From: Utricularia gibba
Lineage: Eukaryota; Streptophyta; Magnoliopsida; Lamiales; Lentibulariaceae
Reading direction: 5' to 3'
Assembly (NCBI GenBank): GCA_002189035.1
Contig: NEEC01000014.1
Span: 808,501 to 872,500 of the forward strand
DNA: 64,000 bases
Shown: piece by piece, positions 12,491 through 23,059 of the stretch
Layout: every line of letters starts with the position of its first letter
Numbering within the stretch: position 1 is the stretch's first letter
Position numbers and translations under genes: made by a program
The notes under the pieces: generated by a model
What the model was told of the DNA's origin: nothing
The model's database searches: none
Seen by the model: only the letters and a program-made list of their open reading frames with translations

Positions 12491-13930
12491 ATCTCCAAGC
12501 GTGACTCACTGCTGAAGCCTCATATTCACTACAAAAAATTTCATTCTTTCAAGATAATGAAGAGAGCACAAAACATGCACATATGAGGATGAACTTGAGC
12601 AGTACAGAAAAATGGCGACTTGCCTACAGATGAAGATAAAATTCTTTTGCCCAGATTAACAGAAAAAACCCGAAAAAAAAACACGAAGCACTAAATAAAA
12701 CTTCAAAAAAATAGCTTAGACCACATTAACCCAGATCAACTCTCACAGCAAAGTATGTCATCGATGTTCATTTAAAAAAACATCTTAGTTTGATGGGTTC
12801 TAAAAATTCACACAAAAGCCCCAACTCAGAACCCATTCAATAACACAAGGTGAAATGTAGCAAGAACCAGAAACAAAATCATCAAAATCTCCAATGAAAA
12901 AAAAAAAAGAATCTTTCGCGCGAACTCAGAACACCGATCCCAACAATGAAAGCTCTACATTAGGTTGACGATCTCAAAACAAATTTCCAACTGGAGCAGG
13001 CCAACGGCCTGATTTCATACACCCAAGTTGCTCATTCAAATTACACACATTGAACCCTAATCAAGAATGAAAAACCCTCCACAGATTTTATACCGGCGAT
13101 TCGATGAATCCCTCACTCACACTCAAATCAACAGAAGGGTTTCTCCGATCTCAAAAGTGGCTATCACAGCGAAAAAAAAAATTAACGTAACAGCATCAAA
13201 CTATTTAATCCATAGGTAAATTAAACCAAAGACCCTTGGACTGTTGATCAAGCATTTCATCGAACACTTCGCGTGCGAAGACGAATGTCGCATTTTCTTA
13301 GTGACGACAGGAAAAGGAACTACCTGAAGTTTCAGAATCTTGGAATCGTAATGTGGCAATCTATGAGGAATCATGACATGACGACGCGAAGGGGAAGAAA
13401 ACTCCGGGCATCAATGGCACCCTTCCGCCTGCGAAGAATTCTCACTCGTCAATTGGTGCCCGGAGTTTGCTGGAGTGGTTTCTCCCCTATTAACCCAAAC
13501 CCATATACGTAGAGTAGACACAATACATTGTATAATACACGACTCTTCGACAGTTGACACGGGGACTCGTTGCTCAGTCACAATATTCTGCTGCCCTATT
13601 GAAAAGGTATGTATGTACACCTACCTCATCGGCGCTTTCTATTGAGTTTTCTTTTTCCCGAGAAGAAGTTACGAAACTCCGGCACGCGTCCTAGCTTTCC
13701 AACTTTGAAGTTGATGCTCATAACTATTTCAATGGTCATAGTTTGGATTCATTGATGAAACTCGGTGCAGGTCCATTGGACACTTTGTATTTGCGTAGTC
13801 GACCATTGGGCTTCCACATTTCAAGCTTGAGCCTGCCGGGGAAGTATTGGTTTTCCCGGCGGCATACATGGTGACTTATTACAACAGAAACGCACTGAAC
13901 CGAAGAAGCAAAAGCAGAAGATGGAGGAGC
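12491..13930. other. GTF2H2 upstream region and malate synthase 3' flank
   Basis: AT-rich sequence without a recognisable gene. It should hold the GTF2H2 5' leader and promoter (a leader intron is possible) and, at the right, the malate synthase 3'UTR. The open frames at 13273-13512 and 13411-13620 have no domain. A 15-base inverted repeat sits at 13401-13415 and 13452-13466 (one mismatch, 36-base loop). Confidence 0.45.
13401..13466. repeat. Short inverted repeat (potential hairpin)
   Basis: ACTCCGGGCATCAAT at 13401-13415 is complementary, with one mismatch, to ATTGGTGCCCGGAGT at 13452-13466. The loop is 36 bases. Flanking AGGGGA/AGAAA blocks show weaker complementarity beyond the stem. Confidence 0.6.
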
Positions 13931-15894
13931 TCAAAGCTTGGATGAGGCTTGGTTATAAGGATGATGAACCACTATGTGATTATATGCATCAAGAGTCAGA
14001 AAGTCATCCAGTTTCTCTGCAGTACACTGCCTGATGAAGATCTGACTAGCTTCTTTGTACATCCCCTTGTTGAACTTCTCTTTTCCAACTTCGTTCTCGA
14101 TCCTGGCCATCTCTTCTTCCACCACACGCCCAAATAGGTCCTTAGTCACCTTTCAGAAGAACCATAGGTGTCAACAGATCCCTCATCATGTAGATTTTGA
14201 TCACTAGAAACTCAGCATTTCTATGTTACCTTTACACCGAGGCCATCACCGTTGAGCTCCGCTTGGTATTTCAACCATTGCCAGTTCTGGACGCGGCTTA
14301 TCTCTGCAGTGGCAGCATCTTCCATCAGGTTGTAGAGAGGGACGGAGCCTGTCCCGGTTAACCAGGCAGCTAGGTACTGAATTCCGACCCTCGTGTTGAG
14401 CCGGAGACCGTCCATTGATCGAGTACCCCTGGGAACTTGCAACAAGTCTTCTTCAGTTAAACTTGCTGCATCGTCGCGTTTGGCGGATTCGATTTGGTTC
14501 GCTTGGTTCATTGAGTTGAATACTTGTGTTATGGCAGGGATTAGCCCTGGATGAGCAGCCCAAGTTCCATCATGCCCAGCTTTCACTTCTCTCAGCTTGT
14601 CTTTTCGGACAAGTTCCATAGCTGCTTCGTTTGCTTTAGGATCATCCCTAATCGGAATCTGAGCTGCCTGCAAACAGGAAAAAATAAACAGTTCAAAACG
14701 TGATCTTTTCAGTGGGAAAAAGAAAGATCAATTCACAGTTGAATGCTGTAAAGTTCAAGTTTACCATGCCTCCCATGGCGTGGACGCCGCGGCGGTGGCA
14801 GGTTCGGATCAGGAGATCGGAGTAGCTACGCATGAAATGTTGAGTCATCCCCACCTGAACCCTATCTGGAAGTAGCCGGTCACTATGTGCCTGGAAAGTC
14901 TTGATGTAGCTGAAAATGTAATCCCATCGGCCACAGTTTAGCCCTGCCGAGTGCTCCCGAAGCTCGTACAAGATCTCGTCCATCTGAAAAACTGCCGGCA
15001 GGGTCTCGATCAACACCGTTGCCCTTATGCTCCCTCGCTCGATCCGCATCGCATCCTCTGCCTTGGAAAATACACTGTTCCATATCCTAGCTTCCCTGCT
15101 CAACCCGAACGTAAATGTAAACACCGACAGGTGTTTTCCATGTTATTTCAGTGCGAGCTTTACCTGAAATGCTCCATTTTGGGGAGGTAAAAGAAGGGGC
15201 CAAAGCCCGCTCCCTGGCTGCGGCGGAAGGCGTCCCAGTTATGAAAAAAGTAGAGACCAAAATCAACGAGGCAGCCGGTCGCTGGTTGGCCGTCGATCAG
15301 AATGTGCGCCTCCGGCAAATGCCACCCTCTAGGCCTGACGAAGAGCTTCGCAGTGACATCATTCATCTTGTAAACTCGATTCCGCGCCTTGTCCTCGAAA
15401 CTGATCATCCCATTCACAGCATCTCTCAGATTCACTTGCCCACGCATCAGGTTTTCCCAACTTGGCGACAACGCATCCTCGAAATCCGCCTACCACAACA
15501 ACATTGGAAACCATACGACATCCAACACTACCATAAACTCATTAACTCGTATTACCATGAAAACTTTGGCGCCAGAGTTGAGAGCATTGATGATCATCTT
15601 TCTCTCCACAGGGCCAGTAATCTCAACTCTCCGATCAGCGATCGCAGGAGGCGGCGCAGCACACGCCCAGTCCCCTTGCCGGATAGATATCGTCGCGGGA
15701 TCAAATCCCGGCATCTTCCCAGCGTTGTAGAGAGCCTTGGCCTCTCCTCTGCACTCCATAGCGTACTTGATATGCCCCCGGAACTCCCTTTGGAGGAAAG
15801 CCACAAAGTTGAGAGCATCCCTGGTGAGAATTTTCGCGAAGTCGGGATCAAATCTCCCCCTAACGTCCACTCCATCAGGCACGTCGTACCCCAT
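13931..15894 (-). CDS. MLS: Malate synthase, glyoxysomal
   Basis: Five exons: 15556-15894, 15164-15489, 14765-15095, 14230-14667 and 13931-14149, all phases consistent, giving about 550 residues. The enzyme condenses glyoxylate and acetyl-CoA to malate in the glyoxylate cycle of peroxisomes, mainly during lipid mobilisation in seedlings. The sequence shows [55 protein letters not shown] and the malate synthase signature [20 protein letters not shown]. The [20 protein letters not shown] and [20 protein letters not shown] blocks follow. The C-terminus ends in Ser-Lys-Leu, the canonical PTS1 peroxisomal signal. The start follows a TATA box about 60 bases upstream. All introns are GT-AG and no disabling change is seen. 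Confidence 0.97.
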
Positions 15895-15954
15895 ATCTCT
15901 GCCCCCACTTGCCGCAGGAAGAAAGAAACAACGAGCTTGATGAACGACAGAGGA

Positions 15955-15964
15955 CTATATAAAG
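15955..15964 (-). promoter_or_regulatory. TATA box of malate synthase
   Basis: CTTTATATAG on the minus strand lies about 60 bases upstream of the malate synthase ATG. Transcription starting some 30 bases downstream would give a leader of about 30 bases. Inferred from position and sequence. Confidence 0.6.
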
Positions 15965-16482
15965 CCACCGGCGAGAGGCGATAGGCATGACTGAAGGAAC
16001 TAACGGTGGCGTTATCAGGAGCTTTGAAATCTGTGCCCGCCTCGAGAGGTGAAATGCCTATTTTATCCTATCAACAACTGTGGCTTAAAAAGTATTTGAT
16101 TATTTAAAAACCATACAATTATTAATAATTATTCATTGATTATATTGATAATTTAATATTTTTAAATGCAAACGTAATTTAGATAAATTCTTTTTCTATC
16201 ACGTACTTTAAGCATATAAAATTCGTCTAACATCCTTTTTCTTTTTCTTTTATTATCAGTAATTATCCAGTTTAAATCTTCATAATTTTATATTTTTTTC
16301 GAAAAAAATAAATCATATAAAATTAGATAAAATTCTTTTATATAGACTCAGGGTTTATATCTAGAAAAGAAAACGCTATAATTTCAAGGGTAATTTTTAA
16401 ATTAAATATATTATTAATTGAAAAGAATAAAAATTAAATTAATAGAAGATATAAGTGTATCCTAAAGTGGGAAGTGAAGTAA
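15965..16482. other. AT-rich divergent promoter region
   Basis: About 520 bases between the malate synthase TATA box and the first ATG of the PTRHD1-like gene. It is strongly AT-rich, especially 16080-16450, with no open frame of note. Confidence 0.5.
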
Positions 16483-18251
16483 ATGGCTTCAATTTTGGTG
16501 CCTCGATGGCCATTTAATTTAGGGCCAGGGTGCAGACCCGGCCCATTTTTGCAGCTAGCCACGGCGGCGCGCATGGAATCCTCCGCCGGGAGCGGTTCAA
16601 GCGCAACGGACGATGCGGTGGTGCAGTATGTAGTGATGCGCCGGGACCTAATCGACTCGTCGTCCCTAGGTAGCGTCCTCAGGCTGGGGTCTGATGCCGC
16701 CGTTGCCGCAATTTGGGAGAACAGGGATGATACCTACACTCGGCTCTACTGCTCTCCTCCCAATGTGGACTCTATGCGGAAGGCTAGTGATTCTATTCTT
16801 CTTATTCGGTTAGAATTGAATTTCTGCCTTTTGTATTGATCTTATGCTGTGTGGTTCATTCCGTGGATTTCATCGATTTTTATCAGAATTGGAAGAAAAA
16901 TGCAATCTTCTTGCATGGGATTATATTTCTATGCTCTGAAAATTGATTCATTTTGTTGTCTTAGTGATAATGCTGTGACACAGTCCGAGGTAGTATAAGT
17001 AAACAAATTGAACCTGCTGCGATATCCAGGGAGCATAAGCAATCAAACTAATGGTGTGACTCGTGTGGATAGATAGAGTGATAATTTATGTGATAATGAA
17101 CAGAGAATTTTCAATGTGTGATGGGGACTGTGAACTCGTCATGTTTTAATTACAAGGGAGATGAGATATCCATGCCACTCACCATTATTTCTGCTGCCAA
17201 AGGAAAACTTTGAAGACTCAGGGGTTTGAACCTCTTGTGTAACGTGGGCGATTGTCTTTCTAACAACAGAAAAAAAAGTAACTTCCAGAAAGTTTTGCGT
17301 TGATAACATTTGGAATCTGCATTTGACAATTTAGTAGTTGCTGGTGAGGCTTTGGTGTTTGGTGTTAAGACTCGTATGTTTCTAGCTGACTCTGTTCTTC
17401 CAATTGTGCCATTTTTTTTCATGAAATGCAGGTTACTCTTGAAGTAAAGGGTGAAGCCCAGATATTGAACTTGTCAGAGAAGCTGAAAAATGGTGGCATA
17501 GCTCACAATTTGTGGACAGAAAAGTCACAGAAACTACCTGTGTGCCTCGCTACAAAGCCGTATCAGAAATCCGTTGTGTCATCCTTCTTCAAGAAGCTTA
17601 AATTGTGTAACTGAGATTTTTGTCTTGTAATTATTTTTCAGGTTTTCTAGTTTCACCCATCAATGCAGCCTTAACATATTGTTCACCATTCTTCTGCAGG
17701 CAGCGCCCTTCCACGTACGGCAGTAGCAATCGTCGATTCCTCAAGCACCGATGAATGCAGGCAGAGCACTACGGCAGATAAGTTGGTGCAACACCTGGTG
17801 ATACGAAGAGACATATTGGACACTTGGCCACTAGGGAGCATGGTGACACAAGCCTGCCATGCGTCCGTTGCCGCAGTATGGGAGCATAAGGAGGATCCAC
17901 ACACCATCCACTACTGCTCTTCTCCCAGTCAAGACTCCATCAGCAAGGCAAGTAACATCCTGAACCTTCCTTCTTTACTCTCAGCAGCGAAAGTAAGCTG
18001 TATGAAAGAATGTAGAAAATGAATGAAACTGAGCAAACACCTGTTCTTCTATTTACTCTTTGATTCAGGTTATATTCGAAGTGGGTAACGAGGATGAGAT
18101 GATGAGGCTATCAGACAAGCTGAAAGCTGGTGCCATAGCCCACAGGCTTTGGATAGAACAGCCCGAAAACACACCAACATGCCTCTCCACGAAGCCCTAT
18201 CCCGAACCCCTGTTATCTTCCTTCTTCCATGAACTTCATCCCTGCAAATGA
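16483..18251 (+). CDS. Putative double-domain PTRHD1-like (Pth2 fold) protein
   Basis: Four exons, 16483-16782, 17432-17606, 17700-17947 and 18069-18251, splice in frame into about 301 residues (271 from the second ATG at 16573) with two tandem PTRHD1 domains. PTRHD1 is a Pth2-fold protein of uncertain peptidyl-tRNA hydrolase activity. Repeat 1 reads VVQYVVMRRDL and ends SSFFKKLKLC; repeat 2 reads LVQHLVIRRDIL, QACHASVAAVWEH, IAHRLWIEQPEN and TKPYPEPLLSSFF. Repeat 2 has no ATG of its own, and a GTAACT donor in the Cys codon six bases before the exon-2 stop (17612-17614) splices in frame into repeat 2, so one fused gene is favoured over two genes. If that intron is retained, a single-domain protein results. 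The introns inside both repeats need GC donors (AAG|GCTAGT and AAG|GCAAGT); GT alternatives break frame. Repeat 1 lacks the QACHA motif. Confidence 0.7.
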
Positions 18252-18819
18252 TCTGGCCCACGTCGGTTTCCCCATTGTGATTTCCATCCAACTCCGGCGA
18301 GTGGAAATAGCAATTTTTATTTCCAAGGATATAAAAATCAGTTCTTGCGCTAACTCCTCTAACCCCATGCACAGGTGTTTCTGTGGCTGAGGAGCGTCCA
18401 CGTGGACCCAGAGATGAATCACGGGCTACACAGTTGCCCACATGGCACGTGATGCTGTCAAATTTCGTCAGACCCGGCAGAGTCATCAAACGTTGCTTTC
18501 ATGACCTGGCGGTCATTTTTCCAACTCATAAATTAATTAAACAAACTACGAAAAATTGAATATTCAAAAAACTAAAAACCATTATCAGTATTATTTATTT
18601 TTTAAATAGTGAATATTTGGTTCTAATTATTTTCAGATGTGGTTGAAGAAGCTCTGAGGGAGAAGACGATGGTGAACAACAAAGCTGGCTGGCTGCAAGG
18701 AGGAGAGAGTTACAGAGAAATCTGAAACAAACAGGAGTAGTAATGCACTGTATTACTACTGCAACACATTCCCACTTATTGCAAATACAATGTTGAAAAA
18801 TGGCTCCCCTCCCCTCCCT
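18252..18819. other. Convergent intergenic/3'UTR region
   Basis: About 570 bases holding the 3'UTRs of the PTRHD1-like gene and the first HyPRP gene. The open frames on the minus strand at 18070-18489 are antisense to the last PTRHD1 exon and show no domain. Confidence 0.45.
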
Positions 18820-19221
18820 CTAGTAGCAGCTCCAGCCCGGGGGCACCTTCTTGGAGCAGACGTTGAGAAGCAGACTGAGGGAGACCGGAACATTGAGATG
18901 GATCCCTAGAACATTAGCCTTGATCGCGGTGCAGAGGCAGGCTGCGGCCTCCAGATCCGCCAGGCCCTCGAGGAGAGTGCAGCAGGGGGTTTTGGGAGGG
19001 CTTCCGATGGTGATTCCCAGCAACGAGCCCAGCAAATTGGCGCACACTCCAAGCTTCAGGGTGTCGATGGGGCAACTGGTTGGCTTTGGGAGAGGCTTCG
19101 GCTTCGGGAGTGGCTTCGGTTTGGGAGATGGCGTGCACTCGCCGCACGCGTTGGCGGCGGTGAAGAACAGGAGGTTCAGAGCCAGGAGAGCGGCGACGAA
19201 CTGTGTCCTGTTCACGGCCAT
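18820..19221 (-). CDS. Hybrid proline-rich protein, 14 kDa DC2.15-like
   Basis: Intronless gene of 133 residues. HyPRPs are secreted cell-wall proteins with a proline-rich linker and a C-terminal eight-cysteine domain of the LTP/2S-albumin fold. A signal peptide is visible ([20 protein letters not shown], cleavage probably near ANACGEC). A Pro/Lys linker with PKPKPLPKP repeats follows (about residues 31-47). The domain starts [19 protein letters not shown] and shows the spacing C...C...CC...CLC...C...C. A second HyPRP gene lies 1.8 kb to the right on the same strand, suggesting an old tandem duplication. Both domains share LEAA and [11 protein letters not shown]2.15-like genes respond to cold, stress and development elsewhere; nothing here shows the regulation of this copy. 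Confidence 0.93.
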   Translation of the reverse strand: MAVNRTQFVAALLALNLLFFTAANACGECTPSPKPKPLPKPKPLPKPTSCPIDTLKLGVCANLLGSLLGITIGSPPKTPCCTLLEGLADLEAAACLCTAIKANVLGIHLNVPVSLSLLLNVCSKKVPPGWSCY

Positions 19222-21005
19222 TTTTGGTGTAGTGGGAGGGAGGCGTGGGGTTCTTTTATAGAGGAGGAGGATGCCAGGGGACCATTCCGCTTTCTTCTTC
19301 TTACATCCTAATAGGATTTCTAACTAATCAGTACTCAGACATGGAATGAAATTCAATACACTTAACTTCGAAAGAACCTGGCTTGCTTCCTTCATCCTTC
19401 TGCAATTTCGAGGTGGGCTCAGAGATGGATCTGCAGACAAAATGGAGCAGGCACGAGATACCAATAGCAAATGAAATTGCAGAAAACGGTAGCAAGTCGC
19501 CATGTCATGAAACGCTGCTCCGTTTTCCAAGCACGAGCCGGAGATTGATTGGATCCACCGGTGATTCTAATCATTAATCACGGGATGCTGCTGCTATCCG
19601 GTCCCCATCTCGACAACTTCATTCAGTACAATCCAATTATCGTTCTGTTTTCTGCTGTAAATAAGCAGCAAACATGAAACACAGCACCCCACCACCCGTG
19701 GCGCGATCCACTGCTAAACAGAAGGAAAGCTTCCAAAACCCGACCAGGCTTTTCCATTTCGAGTTCACAAAGCAGACAGCGGTGTCATAATTGTTCCCTT
19801 TTCTTCTTTTTGGTGTTAGGATCCCGTGACGATGATCGCGAAGATATGGTTGGTGGTGCGTGGGGTCTCCCTCTCCCCCTCTCCGGCGCTTGGTTTTTCA
19901 TCAATCCTGTGGACCGCCCGGCGGTTTCACCAAAATTTTCCTTTTTATTTCTGACAAAAATATATAGAAAAACCTGAAAAAAAAATCACCATAAAAGAGC
20001 TTGCCCTCCATCACCGGCCCATTTTCAGGACGCTGTAAACCATCAGCTCAAACTCCAAGAACTCTTCCGACAGCGGATTTCTTCTTCTTTTCTTCTTTTC
20101 GACTGTAAGAACTCCCACATTTCGGGTTAAATGTCTGGATAAAATTGAATATTAATTTTTTATTTTAATTTATGAAATAGAAATTGAAAATGAGCATTTT
20201 TGTAAACAACTGAACTCAATTTTATGATCAAAATACACTATGAACTTATTTGATATAAAAAATGTTTTTCATGATAAATAAAAAATAATTACCATCTCAT
20301 CTTAGAAGTTCTTTTATCCAATGTTTTATATCGTCAAAAAAATGATTTGTGATTTGAAAAATTCAACAATGGTTCACAACATAATTGAATAGTGGTTTTT
20401 CCTATAAAAAATATAATTAAATATTAATTGAATCATGATAAAATAGTAATTATTTTTTTCTATTTTAAAATTCAACAAATGATTCGTGATTTAAAATAGT
20501 TCAACTACTATTTTTTAAACACACCCTTTACCATTAGCTTCATGTTATATGATCGTTTCTAGAACAAATCCATGAACGTTTCGCATAAAGATGGACATGT
20601 TCGAATGTACCGAAAATTTGCGAATGGTGAAAAAAATGAAATTCAAGGGGGTGGAGACGTTTGGTTCGAAATAAAATATGAAATGGGATTCGATTTTATT
20701 CTTATTTATGTAGTAAATAATATATTTTTATTTATTGTTCTCTCAAATTACTTGTCAAACACAGAGAGTCTTGGGGGATAAGAATGGAATTCATTGTAGA
20801 ATCACAAATGTTGAATGATGTTTGGACCAAAACATGTAAGAGTTTACATGTTTTTTTACACAGAAATTATTAAAATGGACCGTACGGGAACACAGGCGGG
20901 AGACATGAACGGAAGCAGGGACAAAGCAAGCACAAATGATATAGAACGGTAGACGCACGCACGCACAGGGAAGGAGGACGCGACGAAGGAGGGGTTCGTC
21001 TTGGC
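19222..21005. other. Intergenic between the two HyPRP genes
   Basis: The first 200 bases are the promoter of the left HyPRP gene; its leader lies directly before the ATG at 19221, and a TTTATAG-like TATA element lies near 19255-19261. From about 20130 to 20560 the DNA is very AT-rich with repeated ATTCAACAA/TTCAAC motifs, perhaps a decayed insertion. Open frames (19324-19577, 20572-20781) show no domain. Confidence 0.45.
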
Positions 21006-21434
21006 TCAAGGGCACTGCCAGCCGGGGGGGATTGTCTTGCCGCAGACGTTGAGGAGTAAGCTAAGGGAGATGGGGATGTCGAGATGGATGCCCAGAATGT
21101 CGGCCTTGAGAGCGGTGCAGAGGCAGACGGCGGCCTCCAGGTCGACTAGGCCTTCGATGAGAGTGCAGCAGGGTTCTTTAGGGGGGGTTCCGATGACCAG
21201 GCCGAGGAGCCCGCCGAGGACATCGGCGCAGACGCCGAGTTTCAGGGTGTCGATGGGGCACGTCAGGCCTCCGTATCCGGGAGGTGGAGGGCACGGAGCT
21301 GGCTTCGGCTTCGGAAGGGGAATGGGCTTCGGCTTCGGCTTCGGCACGCAGGCGTCGCCGCATGCGGAGACGGTGGTGAAGAGGGCGAGGTTTAGGGCTA
21401 GGAAGGCGGCGAGCAGTTTCTGCTGTGAAGCCAT
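21006..21434 (-). CDS. Hybrid proline-rich protein, DC2.15-like (second copy)
   Basis: Intronless gene of 142 residues, paralogue of the HyPRP at 18820-19221. It has a signal peptide ([19 protein letters not shown], cleavage near VSACGD), a linker with [18 protein letters not shown] followed by PPPPGYGG, and an eight-cysteine domain starting [19 protein letters not shown] with PCC, CLC and [16 protein letters not shown]. The linker differs from the first copy by a glycine/tyrosine insert, but the domains are alike along their length. The product should be secreted to the cell wall. Promoter sequence upstream ends in a short 5' leader; a TATAAAA-like element (TTTTATA on the + strand, near 21491-21497) lies about 60 bases before the ATG. 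No defect is seen. Confidence 0.93.
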   Translation of the reverse strand: MASQQKLLAAFLALNLALFTTVSACGDACVPKPKPKPIPLPKPKPAPCPPPPGYGGLTCPIDTLKLGVCADVLGGLLGLVIGTPPKEPCCTLIEGLVDLEAAVCLCTALKADILGIHLDIPISLSLLLNVCGKTIPPGWQCP

Positions 21435-23059
21435 GTTAGGAAGGAAACCCTAGAGAACTCGGTGAAGACTCAGGAAGGGAAAGCGCTGGGTTTTATAGCA
21501 GAGGATTGGGGATCCCGATGCCTGGATTACAGATAGATTGCCACCATGGGAGGGCATTGAGCTGGTCGGCAATGGGAACAGTGATAGCAGCAAGACAACA
21601 AAAACCCCTCATCATGCTTTCCAAAGAGGGCATTGGTTTTTTCTGTATATCGTTTGAAGCCTTAGCTGGAGAGTTGTTCGATGCCACCCCACAGTCACGA
21701 GAGGCCTGTCCAGTACTACACAATTCTCTGCACTCATCAATTATGGAATGCTTCACTCGAAACAGAAGCTCTGATTTTTCAAGATGAATCTTCACGTTAC
21801 TTGAAACTCACCTGATGATGAGTTTTCCATTTTATTACACATTCTATCCCTATCGTTGCAGACCAGTTCCATAGAATGGCCATGGCTGCGTACTCGAGGA
21901 GATGCATTCTCTAGGCAAATTTATGTCTTCTCCTTCATGGGAGTCTCGATGCTTGTTTCCCCTGCAGTAATCTAATGGCATCTCTTACAATTCAACCCTA
22001 CAAAATGGTCCAAGCTGTTCTCCTACTCACATGGCCTTCTGATCATGGAAAAGAAACCCTAACCCACACAGAATCATAAAATAAGAAGACCCACATGAAA
22101 GATCAATCACGTATGGTTCATATTCCATCAACAATCTTTTCCAGTGACAGTCATGGTATCGTTGTAAAGCAGATCTTGATTGTTTGTATTCATGTCGGCA
22201 GCAAAGCCAACTGGGACATTGCTTGTTTTCTTCAAGATCATCCAAATGAGCAATCATCGGGAAACACTTTATTCTCAAAACACAGTTAAATAAAAATGCA
22301 TGTGATTAGTGATTTTTACCTTTCTGATGCACGCCACTAATCACGAAACAAACAACATCGAAATTTATAAACCGTGTTCTTGCATTGCTTTTGTTTTGTT
22401 TTTTTCTTCATGGTGGTTAGCTACTCGTTTGACCTCCAGTGCTTCTCCTGTCTTCGTTTCAGACTGTTGAACAGAAACAATACCGGAAACTTGGTCACCC
22501 TCTTCGAGTAACTATTTGCTTCTTCAACTGCTTTTTTGTTTACTTCTCCATTTGTTTTTTTTTCTTTTTATCGATTTGGACAAGGAAAATAACAGTTCAC
22601 TGTACTACAGACACACACACACACAGTTCACTGTTTTCTTCTCTATCTACTTTTTTTTTTTAATTGACGTGATTCGATGCAGTTCTGAAGACATTACTTT
22701 TAAAAATCAAGTGTGAATCGGCACAGATCAAATCTTTGTCCAACATTTTTGAACAGCTGAGTTGCATAGAATTTTCAGGATGCACAGAAGTCTAAAAGAA
22801 ATGAAGCCAAACTGCAATTGAGGGATGTAAAGAAAAGTATGCAACTTCCTTGCCTATTGTGCGCCTGGTGCAGGATTTGTGGCCAAAGCACCAACTCAAC
22901 CCTGAAAATGATCGTGCACTAACTCAGACACATTCTGATACATGAAAAAGGCTGCAAAACACAGCTGCTCTCTGTCTACAGTTAGGCATTCCATTTGCAT
23001 TGCAAGCATGGAGTAGTTACGGAGAGGGCAACTCACCTAAGGTAACTTCACTAATCAGT
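21435..23059. other. Intergenic, HyPRP promoter to CCHC gene 3' end
   Basis: About 1.6 kb with no recognisable gene. Open frames at 21493-21795, 22027-22289 and 22439-22716 lack domains. A short (AC)7 run lies at 22611-22624. The last 200 bases probably form the 3'UTR of the CCHC gene. Confidence 0.45.

Noticed and set aside
15151-15984. 277-codon + strand open frame
   Set aside because: It is antisense to malate synthase exons 1-2 and their intron; no domain, and the malate synthase frame explains the openness.
17700-18251. Second PTRHD1 repeat as an independent gene
   Set aside because: There is no ATG in its frame within its first exon, and the open frame runs back to a good acceptor that joins the upstream repeat.
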